From positions 4,030,001 through 4,094,000 of the forward strand of contig NZ_JAPEMM010000001.1 of NCBI RefSeq assembly GCF_026342735.1: 64,000 bases of DNA. Direction: 5' to 3'. The notes beneath the pieces are model-generated. The model had not been told where the DNA came from. It did no database searches and was given only the letters and a program-made list of their open reading frames with translations. Of the stretch, positions 26,585-34,320 are shown piece by piece. Position numbers and translations under genes: made by a program. Source of the stretch: Streptomyces sp. NBC_00193. Lineage in GTDB: Bacteria > Actinomycetota > Actinomycetes > Streptomycetales > Streptomycetaceae. The first letter of the stretch is position 1, and each line of letters opens with the position of its first letter.

Positions 26585-27194
26585 GCCGCCGATGCTCGGC
26601 GAGCCACGCCCCGCCCGCGCGGAGGGTGCGCCGACTGGCCCCACGACACGCCGCCCCCGGGGGCGCGGGCCGTCCGGGGCGTTTAGACCGCCCCGGCCGG
26701 GTCCGCCTCGGTCCGCTGCGCCTCGGCCGGGGCCCACCCGGTCCGTGCCCGGCCGGTTCGAGCCTGAGCCGATCCGGCGCCGGGGCGGCAACGGGCAGCC
26801 GCTCGGTCCGGGCCCGAACCTCCGGCATCGGGGCGGCATCGGACGGCTGCTCGGTCAGGGTTCGCCCTCGCCGTCCGGGGCCGACTCCCCAGAACGCGGC
26901 GTCTCCGGACGGCCGCTCGGTCTGGGCTCGTACCCCCGGGCACCTGACGGCACGGGCTGATCCGGCCCGACGCGAAAGGACTACGCCCTAGGGGGGGCCT
27001 GCCGATCAGGCCGGGGGCGTGGCGCCCAGCACCGCGAGCTTGGCCGCATCGCCGTCGGGCGCCGACTTCCCCGAGCTCTCGGCTCCACTTGAGCAGGGGA
27101 GGCCCCCTTCGCGTCGACCCGCTCCTCCGCGTTGCGGTGAACGGCACGGCACCGGACGCCGCTGCCAGGTCCGGCCCGATCCGCAAGGCACCCG
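26585..27194. other. 610-bp non-coding region with diverged GC-rich repeats
   Basis: No open frame here has convincing protein character. Three imperfect copies of a ~26-bp element containing CGCTCGGTC(C/T)GGGC(T/C)CG or its variant occur at about 26793, 26841 and 26907. A pair sharing TCCGGCCCGA..CG(A)AAGG occurs near 26959 and 27168. It lies upstream of the subtilase gene and downstream of the acetyltransferase, both on the minus strand. It may be decayed coding DNA or spacer built by local duplication. Confidence 0.45.
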
Positions 27195-27608
27195 CTAGCG
27201 GGCGACGGGCCAGCCGAGCATCCTGAAGACCCCCTCGTCGCGGGCTCCGGCCGCCCCGTACGTGGCCAGCGCGGCTTCGTTGTCGGTGTCGACGCCCACC
27301 CACATGCCGTAGCAGCCCCGCGACTCCGCCTCGGTGGCGAGTGCCTCGGTCAGGGCCCGGCCGAGGCCGCGCCGGCGGTGGGCCTCGTCGACGGAGAGCT
27401 CGTAGAGGCACATCTCGGTGCCCTTGTCGGGGTGGACCATCTCGATGCCGGAGACCATGCCGACGGGTACGCCGTCGACATAGGCGATCAGCATCAGGTG
27501 CCCCGGTGAGGCGAGGAACCGCTCCGACCAGTCCGCGCGGGCGGGCCCGTCGAAGAGGGCTTCTGCTGCTTGGAGTTCGGCGACGGTGCGTGCGGGGCGG
27601 ATATCCAT
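27195..27608 (-). CDS. AAC(3)-I-like GNAT acetyltransferase
   Basis: A 137-residue GNAT enzyme close in pattern to the aminoglycoside 3-N-acetyltransferase type I family: 'MVHPDKGTEMCLYELSVDEAHRRRGLGRALTEAL' contains the acetyl-CoA loop RRRGLG. It is followed by 'GMWVGVDTDNEAALATYGAAGA', which is typical of that family. Many chromosomal members do not confer resistance, so the true acceptor could be another amine. It begins 'MDIRPARTVAELQAAEALFDGPAR' at ATG 27608. The upstream DNA is a degenerate repeat. No operon partner is seen. Confidence 0.83.
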   Translation of the reverse strand: MDIRPARTVAELQAAEALFDGPARADWSERFLASPGHLMLIAYVDGVPVGMVSGIEMVHPDKGTEMCLYELSVDEAHRRRGLGRALTEALATEAESRGCYGMWVGVDTDNEAALATYGAAGARDEGVFRMLGWPVAR

Positions 27609-28129
27609 GGCGGCGACGATAGCGCCGCCGAGCGCGATGGCGAGAGCGGTGCCGGGAGTGGTGAGGAGGGCGCTGCCGAGGGTGGTGTTCGGGGCGGTGT
27701 GGAGGGTGGTGCCGGGAGAGGCGTGAGAGAGCGCTACCGAAGGCGATGGCGAGCGTGGTGCCGGGAGAGGTGAGGAGGGCGGTGCCGGGAGCGGCGTAAG
27801 AGAGCGCTACCGGAGCCGACGGCGAGCGTGGTGGCGGGCGTGGCGAGGAGAGCGATGTGGAGGGCGGTGCCGGGAGTGGTGAGCAAGGCGGTGCCGGGAG
27901 TGGCAAAGGAGAGCGCTGCCGAAGGTGATGTCGAGAGCGATCGGGATGGCCGGGAGGGGAGCGGAGGCGGAGGTACGGCCCGGAGCGGAGAGGAGAAGCG
28001 TGCCGAGGGCGGAACAAACGCGAGGCAAGGCGGGGCGAAGCAGGGGCACATGAGGGCTGGCCAGGGGCGGTGGCGCAAGGGTGTGGGCGGTGTCGGGGTG
28101 GGGGCGGGGGTGGTGGGGATAATGGCTGG
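27609..28129. repeat. Degenerate tandem repeat region, GTGCCGGGAG family
   Basis: A 521-bp gene-free stretch. The decamer GTGCCGGGAG occurs exactly six times, starting at 27649, 27709, 27758, 27782, 27867 and 27891. Two of the gaps are 24 bp. GAGCGCT(A/G)CCG(A/G)AG recurs at about 27729, 27802 and 27911. The pattern is a decayed composite repeat of roughly 70-110 bp. Beyond about 27960 it fades into purine-rich sequence. Confidence 0.7.
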
Positions 28130-28786
28130 ATGATCAACGGGGAGCATGGTTTCGACACCGAGTGGCACGCTGCGCCGGAGCCCCTGCGCAGGGCGCTCGC
28201 CCTCGCCTACGAGGCGCTCGCGGCCGGGGGCTTGGCGGTCGGAGCGGTGCTGACGGACGCCGACGGGAAGCCGGTCGCCGAAGGGCGCAACGAGGCGTAC
28301 GAGGACGGCCCGGGCGCCGGGCCGCTGCGCGGCACACCCCTGGCCCACGCCGAGATGAACGCGCTGGGGGCCGCCCGCACGGGCTGGGACCTGGGCGCGG
28401 CGACGCTGTGGAGCACCCAGGAGCCGTGCTCGATGTGCGCGGCCGCGGCCGAGTTCACCGGCGTGGGGCGGGTCCGGTACCTCGCCCCGGACCCGTGGGC
28501 GCTGTCGAGCGGCAACGGCGCCGGATCCGACGCCGACCCGGGCCGGCCGCACTGGCTGCTGGTCGCCAATGCCATGTTCCTGCGGAGCGTGGCAGCAGCC
28601 TCGGAGGGCTCCGGGGAACCGCAGATCCTGACCCACCACCGGGCCGCCGAACCGGAGACCGCAGCCTTCCACGACAGCCTGCCTCCGGGCCTGCCCACGG
28701 CCGCCTCCCCGGAGGACTGGCTGCGCCCCCACTGGGCCGGACTCGCGGAACTCGCGACGGCCCGCGAGCTGCGTATGCGTCGCTGA
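28130..28786 (+). CDS. Nucleoside/cytidine deaminase-like protein
   Basis: A 218-residue member of the zinc-dependent cytidine deaminase-like superfamily. The zinc and catalytic residues are in 'PLAHAEMNALGAAR' (His and Glu) and 'STQEPCSMCAAAAEF' (two Cys), in the order of the tRNA-adenosine/guanine deaminase group. It is longer than the ~150-residue core: after 'GRVRYLAPDPW' it has about 90 extra residues ending 'WAGLAELATARELRMRR'. The substrate (guanine, cytosine or a nucleotide) is not predictable. ATG 28130 is preferred; the upstream frame codes only Gly-rich sequence. It follows the repeat region and is convergent with the next gene. Confidence 0.83.
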   Translation: MINGEHGFDTEWHAAPEPLRRALALAYEALAAGGLAVGAVLTDADGKPVAEGRNEAYEDGPGAGPLRGTPLAHAEMNALGAARTGWDLGAATLWSTQEPCSMCAAAAEFTGVGRVRYLAPDPWALSSGNGAGSDADPGRPHWLLVANAMFLRSVAAASEGSGEPQILTHHRAAEPETAAFHDSLPPGLPTAASPEDWLRPHWAGLAELATARELRMRR

Positions 28787-28806
28787 ACCCGCCGGGCGGC
28801 CCCGGA

Positions 28807-29376
28807 TCAGGGGGCCGTGGCCGATACCTGCCGGACCGGGATGCCGTCCTGCGCCCCCGCTCCGGGAGACGGGGTGCCGTCGGTCCAGGCGTAGACGTCC
28901 TTGCCGCGCACCGTGACCTGGTACTGGAGGTCTCCACGGCACTCGGGCCGCTCCTCGGCCCGGGTGCCCGCCGGCCACCACTTGGCCTGCAGTGCCGTCC
29001 CCGCGTGCTTGCCGGGCGTCCCCGCCGAGCACTGCGGGCCGTCCAGCGGGGTCGCGCCCAGCGTGAAGCGGAGCAGCCGCGCCTTGCCGTCGGTGCGCGC
29101 CATTATTCGCACGTCGGTCGCGTCCTTCGGCACCCAGCGCGGCAGTGCCCACGTCGCGTCCCCGCGCGCCGATTTCCCGCGCACCGGCTCCCCGTGCCCC
29201 GACTCCGCACGCGTCGGAGCGTCGGCGGCCGTCGCGAAGCGCATGCCCTTCTCCTTGAACACCCGGTCGTTGATCGTGTCGGTCAGGGGGTTGGGCGGGA
29301 GGTTGGGCAGCGCGATGGCAGCGGTGGCGAGGACTCCCACGGTGGCGGCGGCGATGACGAGAGGGCGGCGGTTCAT
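28807..29376 (-). CDS. Secreted or membrane-anchored hypothetical protein
   Basis: A 189-residue protein of no recognised family. An N-terminal hydrophobic stretch, 'MNRRPLVIAAATVGVLATAAIAL', after two arginines is a signal peptide or anchor. The outside part has a basic, charged segment, then 'WVPKDATDVRIMARTDGKARLLRFTL', 'GPQCSAG' and 'RPECRGDLQYQVTVRGKDVYAWTDG'. The two cysteines could form a disulfide. The layout recalls small actinobacterial envelope proteins. ATG 29376 is chosen as the first codon of the signal sequence. It stands alone on its strand between the deaminase and phospholipase genes. Confidence 0.7.
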   Translation of the reverse strand: MNRRPLVIAAATVGVLATAAIALPNLPPNPLTDTINDRVFKEKGMRFATAADAPTRAESGHGEPVRGKSARGDATWALPRWVPKDATDVRIMARTDGKARLLRFTLGATPLDGPQCSAGTPGKHAGTALQAKWWPAGTRAEERPECRGDLQYQVTVRGKDVYAWTDGTPSPGAGAQDGIPVRQVSATAP

Positions 29377-29529
29377 GTCTACGAGTATTCGCGGCGGCGG
29401 CCGTAGTCCGCGTCCCTCCCGAGGCTGAACCGAATCTCTGCCGGAAGGGTGACATCGGCTCATACCTGAGTCCCGGTCCGGACCGCCGGCCGAGGTCCGG
29501 ATCCCTCGCGAGACGGATACCGGTCGCCC

Positions 29530-29639
29530 GCGCCTACCACCCTGGGGACCAGCGCCTGCCACCCCGGTCACCCGCGCCTGCCACCCCGGGCACCTGCGCC
29601 CACCACCCCGGGCACCTGCGCCTGCCACCCCGACACCCG
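29530..29639. repeat. Five tandem 22-bp repeats upstream of the phospholipase gene
   Basis: Five directly adjoining 22-bp units at 29530, 29552, 29574, 29596 and 29618. All share GCGCC(T/C)(A/G)CCACCC. Copies 3 and 4 differ by two bases; copies 1 and 5 are the most diverged. The array ends at 29639, three bases before the ATG of the phospholipase gene, and so fills its ribosome-binding region. Confidence 0.85.
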
Positions 29640-29641
29640 TG

Positions 29642-30199
29642 ATGGCGCCCCTCGTTAGAGGACGCGTGCCCCACTGCCCAGCCCCAGCCCCCGCCCACCC
29701 GGCCAAACCCACACCCACCCCCACCCGGACCGGAGCCCGCCTCTCCGCTCTCGTCTCCGTCGCCGTGGCCGCCGTACTGGCCCTCGCGCCACCGGCGTTC
29801 GCGGCTCGGCAGGCCCCGCCGGTTCCACTGGTTCCGCAGGACAAGCCGCAGGTGCTGAGCGGCTGGACGCAGCCGGGCGCGGCCAGCCAGGACGCCTGGA
29901 CCGCGGCGCGCGGCAACCGGGCCGAGTGGGAGCCGTACGGCTTCGACTGGTCCACGGACTACTGCACCACGTCCCCGGACAACCCCTTCGGGTTCCCCTT
30001 CCGGACGGCCTGCGCCCGCCACGACTTCGGTTACCGCAACTACAAGGCGGCGGGGGAGTTCCAGGCGGCCAAGCCCCGGCTGGACGAGATGTTCCACGCC
30101 GACCTGAAGCGGGTCTGCGCCGGCTACTCCGGCGCCCGCAAGGCTTCGTGCGAGGGCACCGCGTGGACCTACTACCAGGCCGTCAAGGCCTTCGAGTAG
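29642..30199 (+). CDS. Secreted prokaryotic phospholipase A2
   Basis: A 185-residue secreted enzyme of the bacterial phospholipase A2 family. The N-terminal 30 residues are Pro/Thr-rich and precede a signal peptide 'ARLSALVSVAVAAVLALAPPAFA'. The mature domain has the calcium-binding and catalytic region 'DWSTDYCTTSPDNPFGFPFRTACARHDFGYRNY', in which HD is the catalytic pair. A second cysteine pair is in 'RVCAGYSGARKASCEG', matching the two disulfides of Streptomyces PLA2. It would hydrolyse the sn-2 ester of phospholipids outside the cell. ATG 29642 or GTG 29639 may be used; no Shine-Dalgarno sequence is visible because a 22-bp tandem repeat fills the upstream region. Confidence 0.87.
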   Translation: MAPLVRGRVPHCPAPAPAHPAKPTPTPTRTGARLSALVSVAVAAVLALAPPAFAARQAPPVPLVPQDKPQVLSGWTQPGAASQDAWTAARGNRAEWEPYGFDWSTDYCTTSPDNPFGFPFRTACARHDFGYRNYKAAGEFQAAKPRLDEMFHADLKRVCAGYSGARKASCEGTAWTYYQAVKAFE

Positions 30200-30274
30200 C
30201 CCGCCGGCCCCGTGCCGCCGATCCGGGCTTACGCAGCCGCTACGGCGGCCGGGTTAAGGTGCCGCTCACCTGCG

Positions 30275-30300
30275 GAAAAGCCCTCCCGGAGGGGAGGGCT
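30275..30300 (-). terminator. Rho-independent terminator of tRNA-Arg
   Basis: 9-bp stem AGCCCTCCC (30279-30287) / GGGAGGGCT (30292-30300), 4-nt loop, with AAAA on the plus strand just before it (30276-30279). This gives a U-tract for minus-strand RNA, 20 bp past the tRNA 3' end. Confidence 0.8.
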
Positions 30301-30319
30301 GAGGGATGGGTGGGAGGAG

Positions 30320-30392
30320 TGCCCCCGGCAGGACTCGAACCTGCGGCCAAGTGCTTAGAAGGCACCTGCTCTATCCACTGAGCTACGGGGGC
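30320..30392 (-). tRNA. tRNA-Arg (anticodon UCU)
   Basis: A 73-nt cloverleaf read on the minus strand. The acceptor arms GCCCCCG / CGGGGGC pair fully, the D-arm has AGCTCAGTGGATAGAGC, the anticodon loop is CTTCTAA giving UCU, and the T-arm is GCAGGTTCGAGTCCTGC. The discriminator base is A and CCA is not encoded. It reads AGA (and AGG by wobble), codons that are scarce in this genome. Confidence 0.95.
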
Positions 30393-30715
30393 CGGAAGGT
30401 GGCCGTGGTGGCCTGGAGCCCCTGGACGGGGGTGGGGCTGTGGTCCGTGCCGGGTCAAGGATAGGGCTCCGGTTGCCTTGTCCCGGTTGCTTCACTCGCG
30501 TGCCACGATGTGGAGGTTCGGTGAAGCGGTCCCGATAATCGCAGGCAGGTGCGATTCTCGCACCGCTTTTGCGCCGTGGCGCCCTGGGTGTTGTGCACTC
30601 GTTATGCCTGCGCCCCACTCGTCCGCTGTGTCCGGGATGTGCCGCTGGAGTAGCGCTCGGCGCGCAGAGGACGTATAAGCTTCAAAAATGCTCCTAAATT
30701 GGGCATTCTTCGCAT
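30393..30715. other. tRNA-Arg / dynA-like intergenic region
   Basis: These 323 bp hold no supportable gene. They include a plus-oriented hairpin GGTGCGA-TTC-TCGCACC at 30548-30564 followed by GCTTTTG, which looks like a terminator with no obvious gene to end. An AT-rich patch at 30674-30710 with an AATGC-N11-GCATT dyad (30687-30707) is likely part of the promoter of the next gene. Confidence 0.45.
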
Positions 30716-32353
30716 GTGGTGACCTTGGATGTTCGGCCTCAGCTGCTCGATGCCCTGTCCGCCCTGCGCGACCGGGTCGCGTCCGTGCGTCTGCCGCTGC
30801 CCCTGCCCGGCGCCCCCCGCGCCCGCCAGACCAGAGCGGAGCTGCTCGCGCAGCTCGACGACTACCTCGTACCCCGGCTGAAGGCGCCGGAGGCGCCGCT
30901 GCTCGCCGTCGTCGGCGGGTCCACCGGGGCCGGTAAGTCCACCCTCGTCAATTCCCTCGTGGGGCGCCAAGTGAGTGAAGCCGGAGTGCTCCGGCCCACG
31001 ACGCGCACCCCCGTTCTCGTCTGCCATCCGGATGACCACCACTGGTTCGCCGGGGTACGGGTGCTGCCCGATCTGATGCGGGTCTGGGCCCCCCAGGACG
31101 ACGAGGACACCCCCTTGTCCGCCCGCAAGTCCGCGTACCGGCCGGGCGACCGGCACGGGCGCGGGTACCCGCCCACCCCCCGCGAGGTGCGGATCGAGAC
31201 CGTCTCCACCCTGCCCCGCGGCCTCGCCATCCTCGACGCCCCCGACATCGACTCCCTGGTGGTCGACAACCGGACGCTCGCCGCGCAGCTCATCTGCGCC
31301 GCGGACGTCTGGGTCATGGTCACGACCGCCTCGCGGTACGCCGACGCCGTGCCCTGGCACCTCCTGCGCACCGCCAAGCAGTACAAGGCCACCCTCGTCA
31401 CCGTCCTCGACCGGGTCCCGCACCAGGTGCTCGCCGAGGTCTCCCGCCAGTACGGGGCCCTGCTCACGCGGGCCGGGCTCGGCGAGGTGCCCCGGTTCAC
31501 GGTGCCCGAGCTGCCCGAATCGGCCGGCGGGGGCGGGCTGCTGCCCGCCAGCGCCGTGGCCCCGCTGTTCGCCTGGCTCGCGCACCACGCGCAGGACCCG
31601 GCCGCCCGCCAGTACGCCGTCGGGCGCACCGCGCTCGGCGCGCTCGACTCCCTCGGGCGCCGGATGCCGGAGCTCGCCTCGGCCGTCGCGGCCCAGCACG
31701 CCGCCGCCGTACGGCTGACCTTCGCCGTCGAGGACGCCTACAAGCGGGAGGGCAAGCGGGTCCGCGGCCGCCTGGACCGGGGCGCCGTACTCGCCGGGGA
31801 CGCACTGACCCGCTGGCGCGGCTACCCGCTCGACACCAGCGCCGACGAACTGCTCGACTCCCTCGCGGAATCCCTCGCGGCGCTGCTCCAGTGCGCCGTC
31901 GCCGCCGCCGACGAACGCATCGCGGAGGCGTGGCGGCGCGAGCCCGCCGCCGGCGCGGTGTCCCTGCCGGCCCCCGACCGGGAGGCGGCGGAACGTATCG
32001 GCATGGCCGTACGCCGCTGGCGGCGCGTGCTGGAGGAACTCGCCGAGGAAGAGGTGGCGCGGCTCGACAGGCAGCCCGCGCCCGACCCCGACGGGGTCGC
32101 CGCCCTGCTGGTCGCGGCCCTCCTCGGCGGCAAGCGGGCCCGGCCGGCCGGGGAGAAGCTCGCCGAGCGGATCGGAGTACAGGCCGCCGTACGCCTGCGC
32201 GACCGGGGCGGCGAACTCGTCGCCGAGCACCTCGACCAGGTGCTGCGCGCCGAACGCGACCGCCGCCTCGCCCCGATCGAAGCGCTCGAAGTGAGTCCCG
32301 AACCCCAGGCCGAGCTGATCGCCGCGCTGTCCGTACTGCAGAAGGAGAGGTGA
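30716..32353 (+). CDS. dynA: Dynamin-like GTPase, DynA-like (soluble partner)
   Basis: A 545-residue P-loop GTPase. The G1 motif is 'VVGGSTGAGKSTLVNSLVG', the switch region holds 'LRPTTRTPVLV', G3 is 'LAILDAPDIDSL', and the G4 place has 'LVTVLDRV'. The rest is alpha-helical, as expected of a bacterial dynamin stalk, and no transmembrane helix is seen. It is followed after 4 bp by a second GTPase gene with two membrane helices, then by ssbB. This arrangement fits the dynAB locus of S. venezuelae, whose products stabilise FtsZ rings at sporulation septa; the assignment rests on memory of that locus. Start GTG 30716 or 30719; no strong ribosome-binding site. Confidence 0.7.
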   Translation: MVTLDVRPQLLDALSALRDRVASVRLPLPLPGAPRARQTRAELLAQLDDYLVPRLKAPEAPLLAVVGGSTGAGKSTLVNSLVGRQVSEAGVLRPTTRTPVLVCHPDDHHWFAGVRVLPDLMRVWAPQDDEDTPLSARKSAYRPGDRHGRGYPPTPREVRIETVSTLPRGLAILDAPDIDSLVVDNRTLAAQLICAADVWVMVTTASRYADAVPWHLLRTAKQYKATLVTVLDRVPHQVLAEVSRQYGALLTRAGLGEVPRFTVPELPESAGGGGLLPASAVAPLFAWLAHHAQDPAARQYAVGRTALGALDSLGRRMPELASAVAAQHAAAVRLTFAVEDAYKREGKRVRGRLDRGAVLAGDALTRWRGYPLDTSADELLDSLAESLAALLQCAVAAADERIAEAWRREPAAGAVSLPAPDREAAERIGMAVRRWRRVLEELAEEEVARLDRQPAPDPDGVAALLVAALLGGKRARPAGEKLAERIGVQAAVRLRDRGGELVAEHLDQVLRAERDRRLAPIEALEVSPEPQAELIAALSVLQKER

Positions 32354-32357
32354 CGCG

Positions 32358-34184
32358 GTGACCGCCCTGACCGACCGCACCGACGACCGCTGGGACGACG
32401 GACTGATCGCCCGCTCGCGCCCCCGGACCAGCGAGGACGACTGGCCCGCGAGCGGTGACGAGGAGGGCGACGAAGCACTCGTACGGGCGGTTTCCGGCGC
32501 CGGAAGCGACGGCGGCAAGGCCCCCGCGCCCCCGCTCAGCCCCGAGGCGCAGGCCCTGCGGGTCCGCCTCGACGCGCTGCGCCAGCTCATCGGGCTGTCC
32601 CGGACCAGGATCCTCGACGGAAAGACCCTCGCCGAAGCCGGACGCGTCCTGGACGAGGCGGCCGCGCGCCGCGGGCTGTCGGCGCAGCACACGGTCGTCG
32701 CCATCGCCGGAGCCACCGGAAGCGGCAAGTCCACGCTCTTCAACTCACTCGCCGGAGTGCAGATCTCCGAGACCGGGCTGCGCAGGCCGACGACCGCCGC
32801 ACCCATCGCGTGCAGCTGGTCCGACGGCGCCGCGGGACTGCTGGACCGCCTCGAGATCCCCGGACGGCTGCGCCGCCGCCCCCGCGAGACCTCGGAGGCC
32901 GAGGTGCTGCGCGGCATGGTCCTCGTCGACCTGCCCGACCTGGACTCGGCCGTCGGAGCCCACCGCGACCACGTGGACCGGGTACTGGCGCTGGTCGACG
33001 CGGTGGTGTGGGTGGTGGACCCGGAGAAGTACGCGGACGCCGTCCTGCACGAGCGCTACCTGCGCCCGCTGGCCGGGCACGCCGAGGTGACCTTCGTCGT
33101 GCTGAACCAGGTGGACCGGCTGCCGGGGGAGTCCGCCGATCTCGTACTGGACGACCTGCGCCGGCTCCTCGACGACGACGGGATCGCACTCGGCGAACAC
33201 GGCGAGCCGGGAGCCACCGTCATCGGACTTTCCGCCCTTACGGGTGAAGGCGTCGGGGAACTGCGCGAGATGCTCGGACAGTTCACCCAGGAGAAGGGCG
33301 CCGCGACCCGCCGCATCTCCGCCGATGTCGACAAGGCCGCGGCCCGCCTGCGGCCGCTCTACGTGGCCGACGGCCACGCCGGGCCGGAGATCGGGGAGAC
33401 CGCGCGCGCCGAGTTCGAGGACCGGCTCGCCGAGGCGGTCGGGGCGTACGCGGCCGGGCTCGCCGCCGAGCGGGCCTGGCGGCGCAACGCCGGGAAGGCC
33501 TGCGGTACCCCGTGGCTGCGCCTGTGGCGGTGGTACGAGAGCCGGCGCTCCCCGCGCTCGCTGGCCGGCCTCGCCGCCCTGGCGGCGATCGGGCGTTCCC
33601 CGACGGCGTCCGAAGTGCCGGTCGAGGAAGAGGTGACGGCCCGCCAGCGGGTGGAACAGGCCGTACGGACCGTCGCCGACGAGGCGGTCCGCGGGCTGCC
33701 CGACCCCTGGGCGCAGGCAGTACGGGAGACCGCGGTCCGCGGCGCCGAGGGGCTCCCCCAGGCGCTGGACGAGATCGCGGTGACCCTCGGGCCGGCCGTC
33801 GCGGTGCCCAGCGCCCGCCCGCCCCGGCCCTCGTGGTGGCCGGCGGCGGTGCTGGCACAGGCCGCCATGACCCTGCTCCAGATCTACGGCGGGCTGTGGC
33901 TGGTCGGGCAGATCGCCGGGGTGCTGGAGCCGAGCCTGATGCCGCCGGTCCTGCTGATGGCGGCCGGCATCATCGGCGGACCCCTCGTGGAGTGGGCCTG
34001 TTCGATCGGGGCCAGGGGTCCGGCGCGACGCTACGGGCAGGACGCGGAGCGGCGGCTGCGCGAGGCTGCGGCCGGCTGCGGCCGGGCCCGGGTGCTGGAG
34101 CCGGTGGCGGCGGAGCTGCTGCGCTACCGGGAGGTGCGCGAGCAGTACGCGACGGTGGCGAAGTTGTCCACAAGCCGTCAGTAG
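32358..34184 (+). CDS. dynB: Dynamin-like GTPase, DynB-like (membrane partner)
   Basis: A 608-residue P-loop GTPase. The acidic N-terminal ~60 residues precede the GTPase domain, with G1 'IAGATGSGKSTLFNSLAGVQ', 'LRRPTTAAPIAC', G3 'MVLVDLPDLDSA' and G4 'TFVVLNQVDRL'. A helical region follows. Two membrane helices lie close together near residues 510-555 ('VLAQAAMTLLQIYGGLWLVG' and 'MPPVLLMAAGIIGG'), then a short cytoplasmic tail. Membrane-inserted paired helices are the paddle-like anchor of bacterial dynamins. GTG 32358 follows the dynA-like stop by 4 bp with GAGAGGTGA as ribosome-binding site, so the two are surely co-translated. They probably act together at division septa. Confidence 0.7.
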   Translation: MTALTDRTDDRWDDGLIARSRPRTSEDDWPASGDEEGDEALVRAVSGAGSDGGKAPAPPLSPEAQALRVRLDALRQLIGLSRTRILDGKTLAEAGRVLDEAAARRGLSAQHTVVAIAGATGSGKSTLFNSLAGVQISETGLRRPTTAAPIACSWSDGAAGLLDRLEIPGRLRRRPRETSEAEVLRGMVLVDLPDLDSAVGAHRDHVDRVLALVDAVVWVVDPEKYADAVLHERYLRPLAGHAEVTFVVLNQVDRLPGESADLVLDDLRRLLDDDGIALGEHGEPGATVIGLSALTGEGVGELREMLGQFTQEKGAATRRISADVDKAAARLRPLYVADGHAGPEIGETARAEFEDRLAEAVGAYAAGLAAERAWRRNAGKACGTPWLRLWRWYESRRSPRSLAGLAALAAIGRSPTASEVPVEEEVTARQRVEQAVRTVADEAVRGLPDPWAQAVRETAVRGAEGLPQALDEIAVTLGPAVAVPSARPPRPSWWPAAVLAQAAMTLLQIYGGLWLVGQIAGVLEPSLMPPVLLMAAGIIGGPLVEWACSIGARGPARRYGQDAERRLREAAAGCGRARVLEPVAAELLRYREVREQYATVAKLSTSRQ

Positions 34185-34190
34185 TCCACA
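34164..34190 (+). promoter_or_regulatory. Two DnaA-box-like sequences between dynB and ssbB
   Basis: TTGTCCACA at 34164-34172 matches the Streptomyces DnaA-box consensus. TAGTCCACA at 34182-34190 is a one- to two-base variant in the same orientation, 18 bp on. They straddle the dynB stop codon and lie about 135-150 bp upstream of ssbB. Function is inferred only. Confidence 0.4.
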
Positions 34191-34320
34191 GGCGCCGACG
34201 GGTTCCGGCCGTCCGGGCCAGCATGGTCGTACCCCGTGCGGATGGTCCGGGCGGGTACGGAATGCGGGTCGCAGCGGTGCGCGGTCGAGCGCGCCGCCGG
34301 ACCCCGGAAGGGCGGCCGGG

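Noticed and set aside
26683..28158. A 491-codon minus-strand frame running across the acetyltransferase gene and its flanks
   Set aside because: The product is Pro/Arg/Ser-rich, overlaps a real gene in another frame, and its repeats come from the DNA repeats.
29530..29639. CRISPR-like array
   Set aside because: The 22-bp units adjoin directly without spacers and no cas genes are present, so it is a tandem repeat.
30478..30678. A 66-codon plus-strand frame next to tRNA-Arg
   Set aside because: It overlaps the orphan hairpin and has no family signature or start signal.
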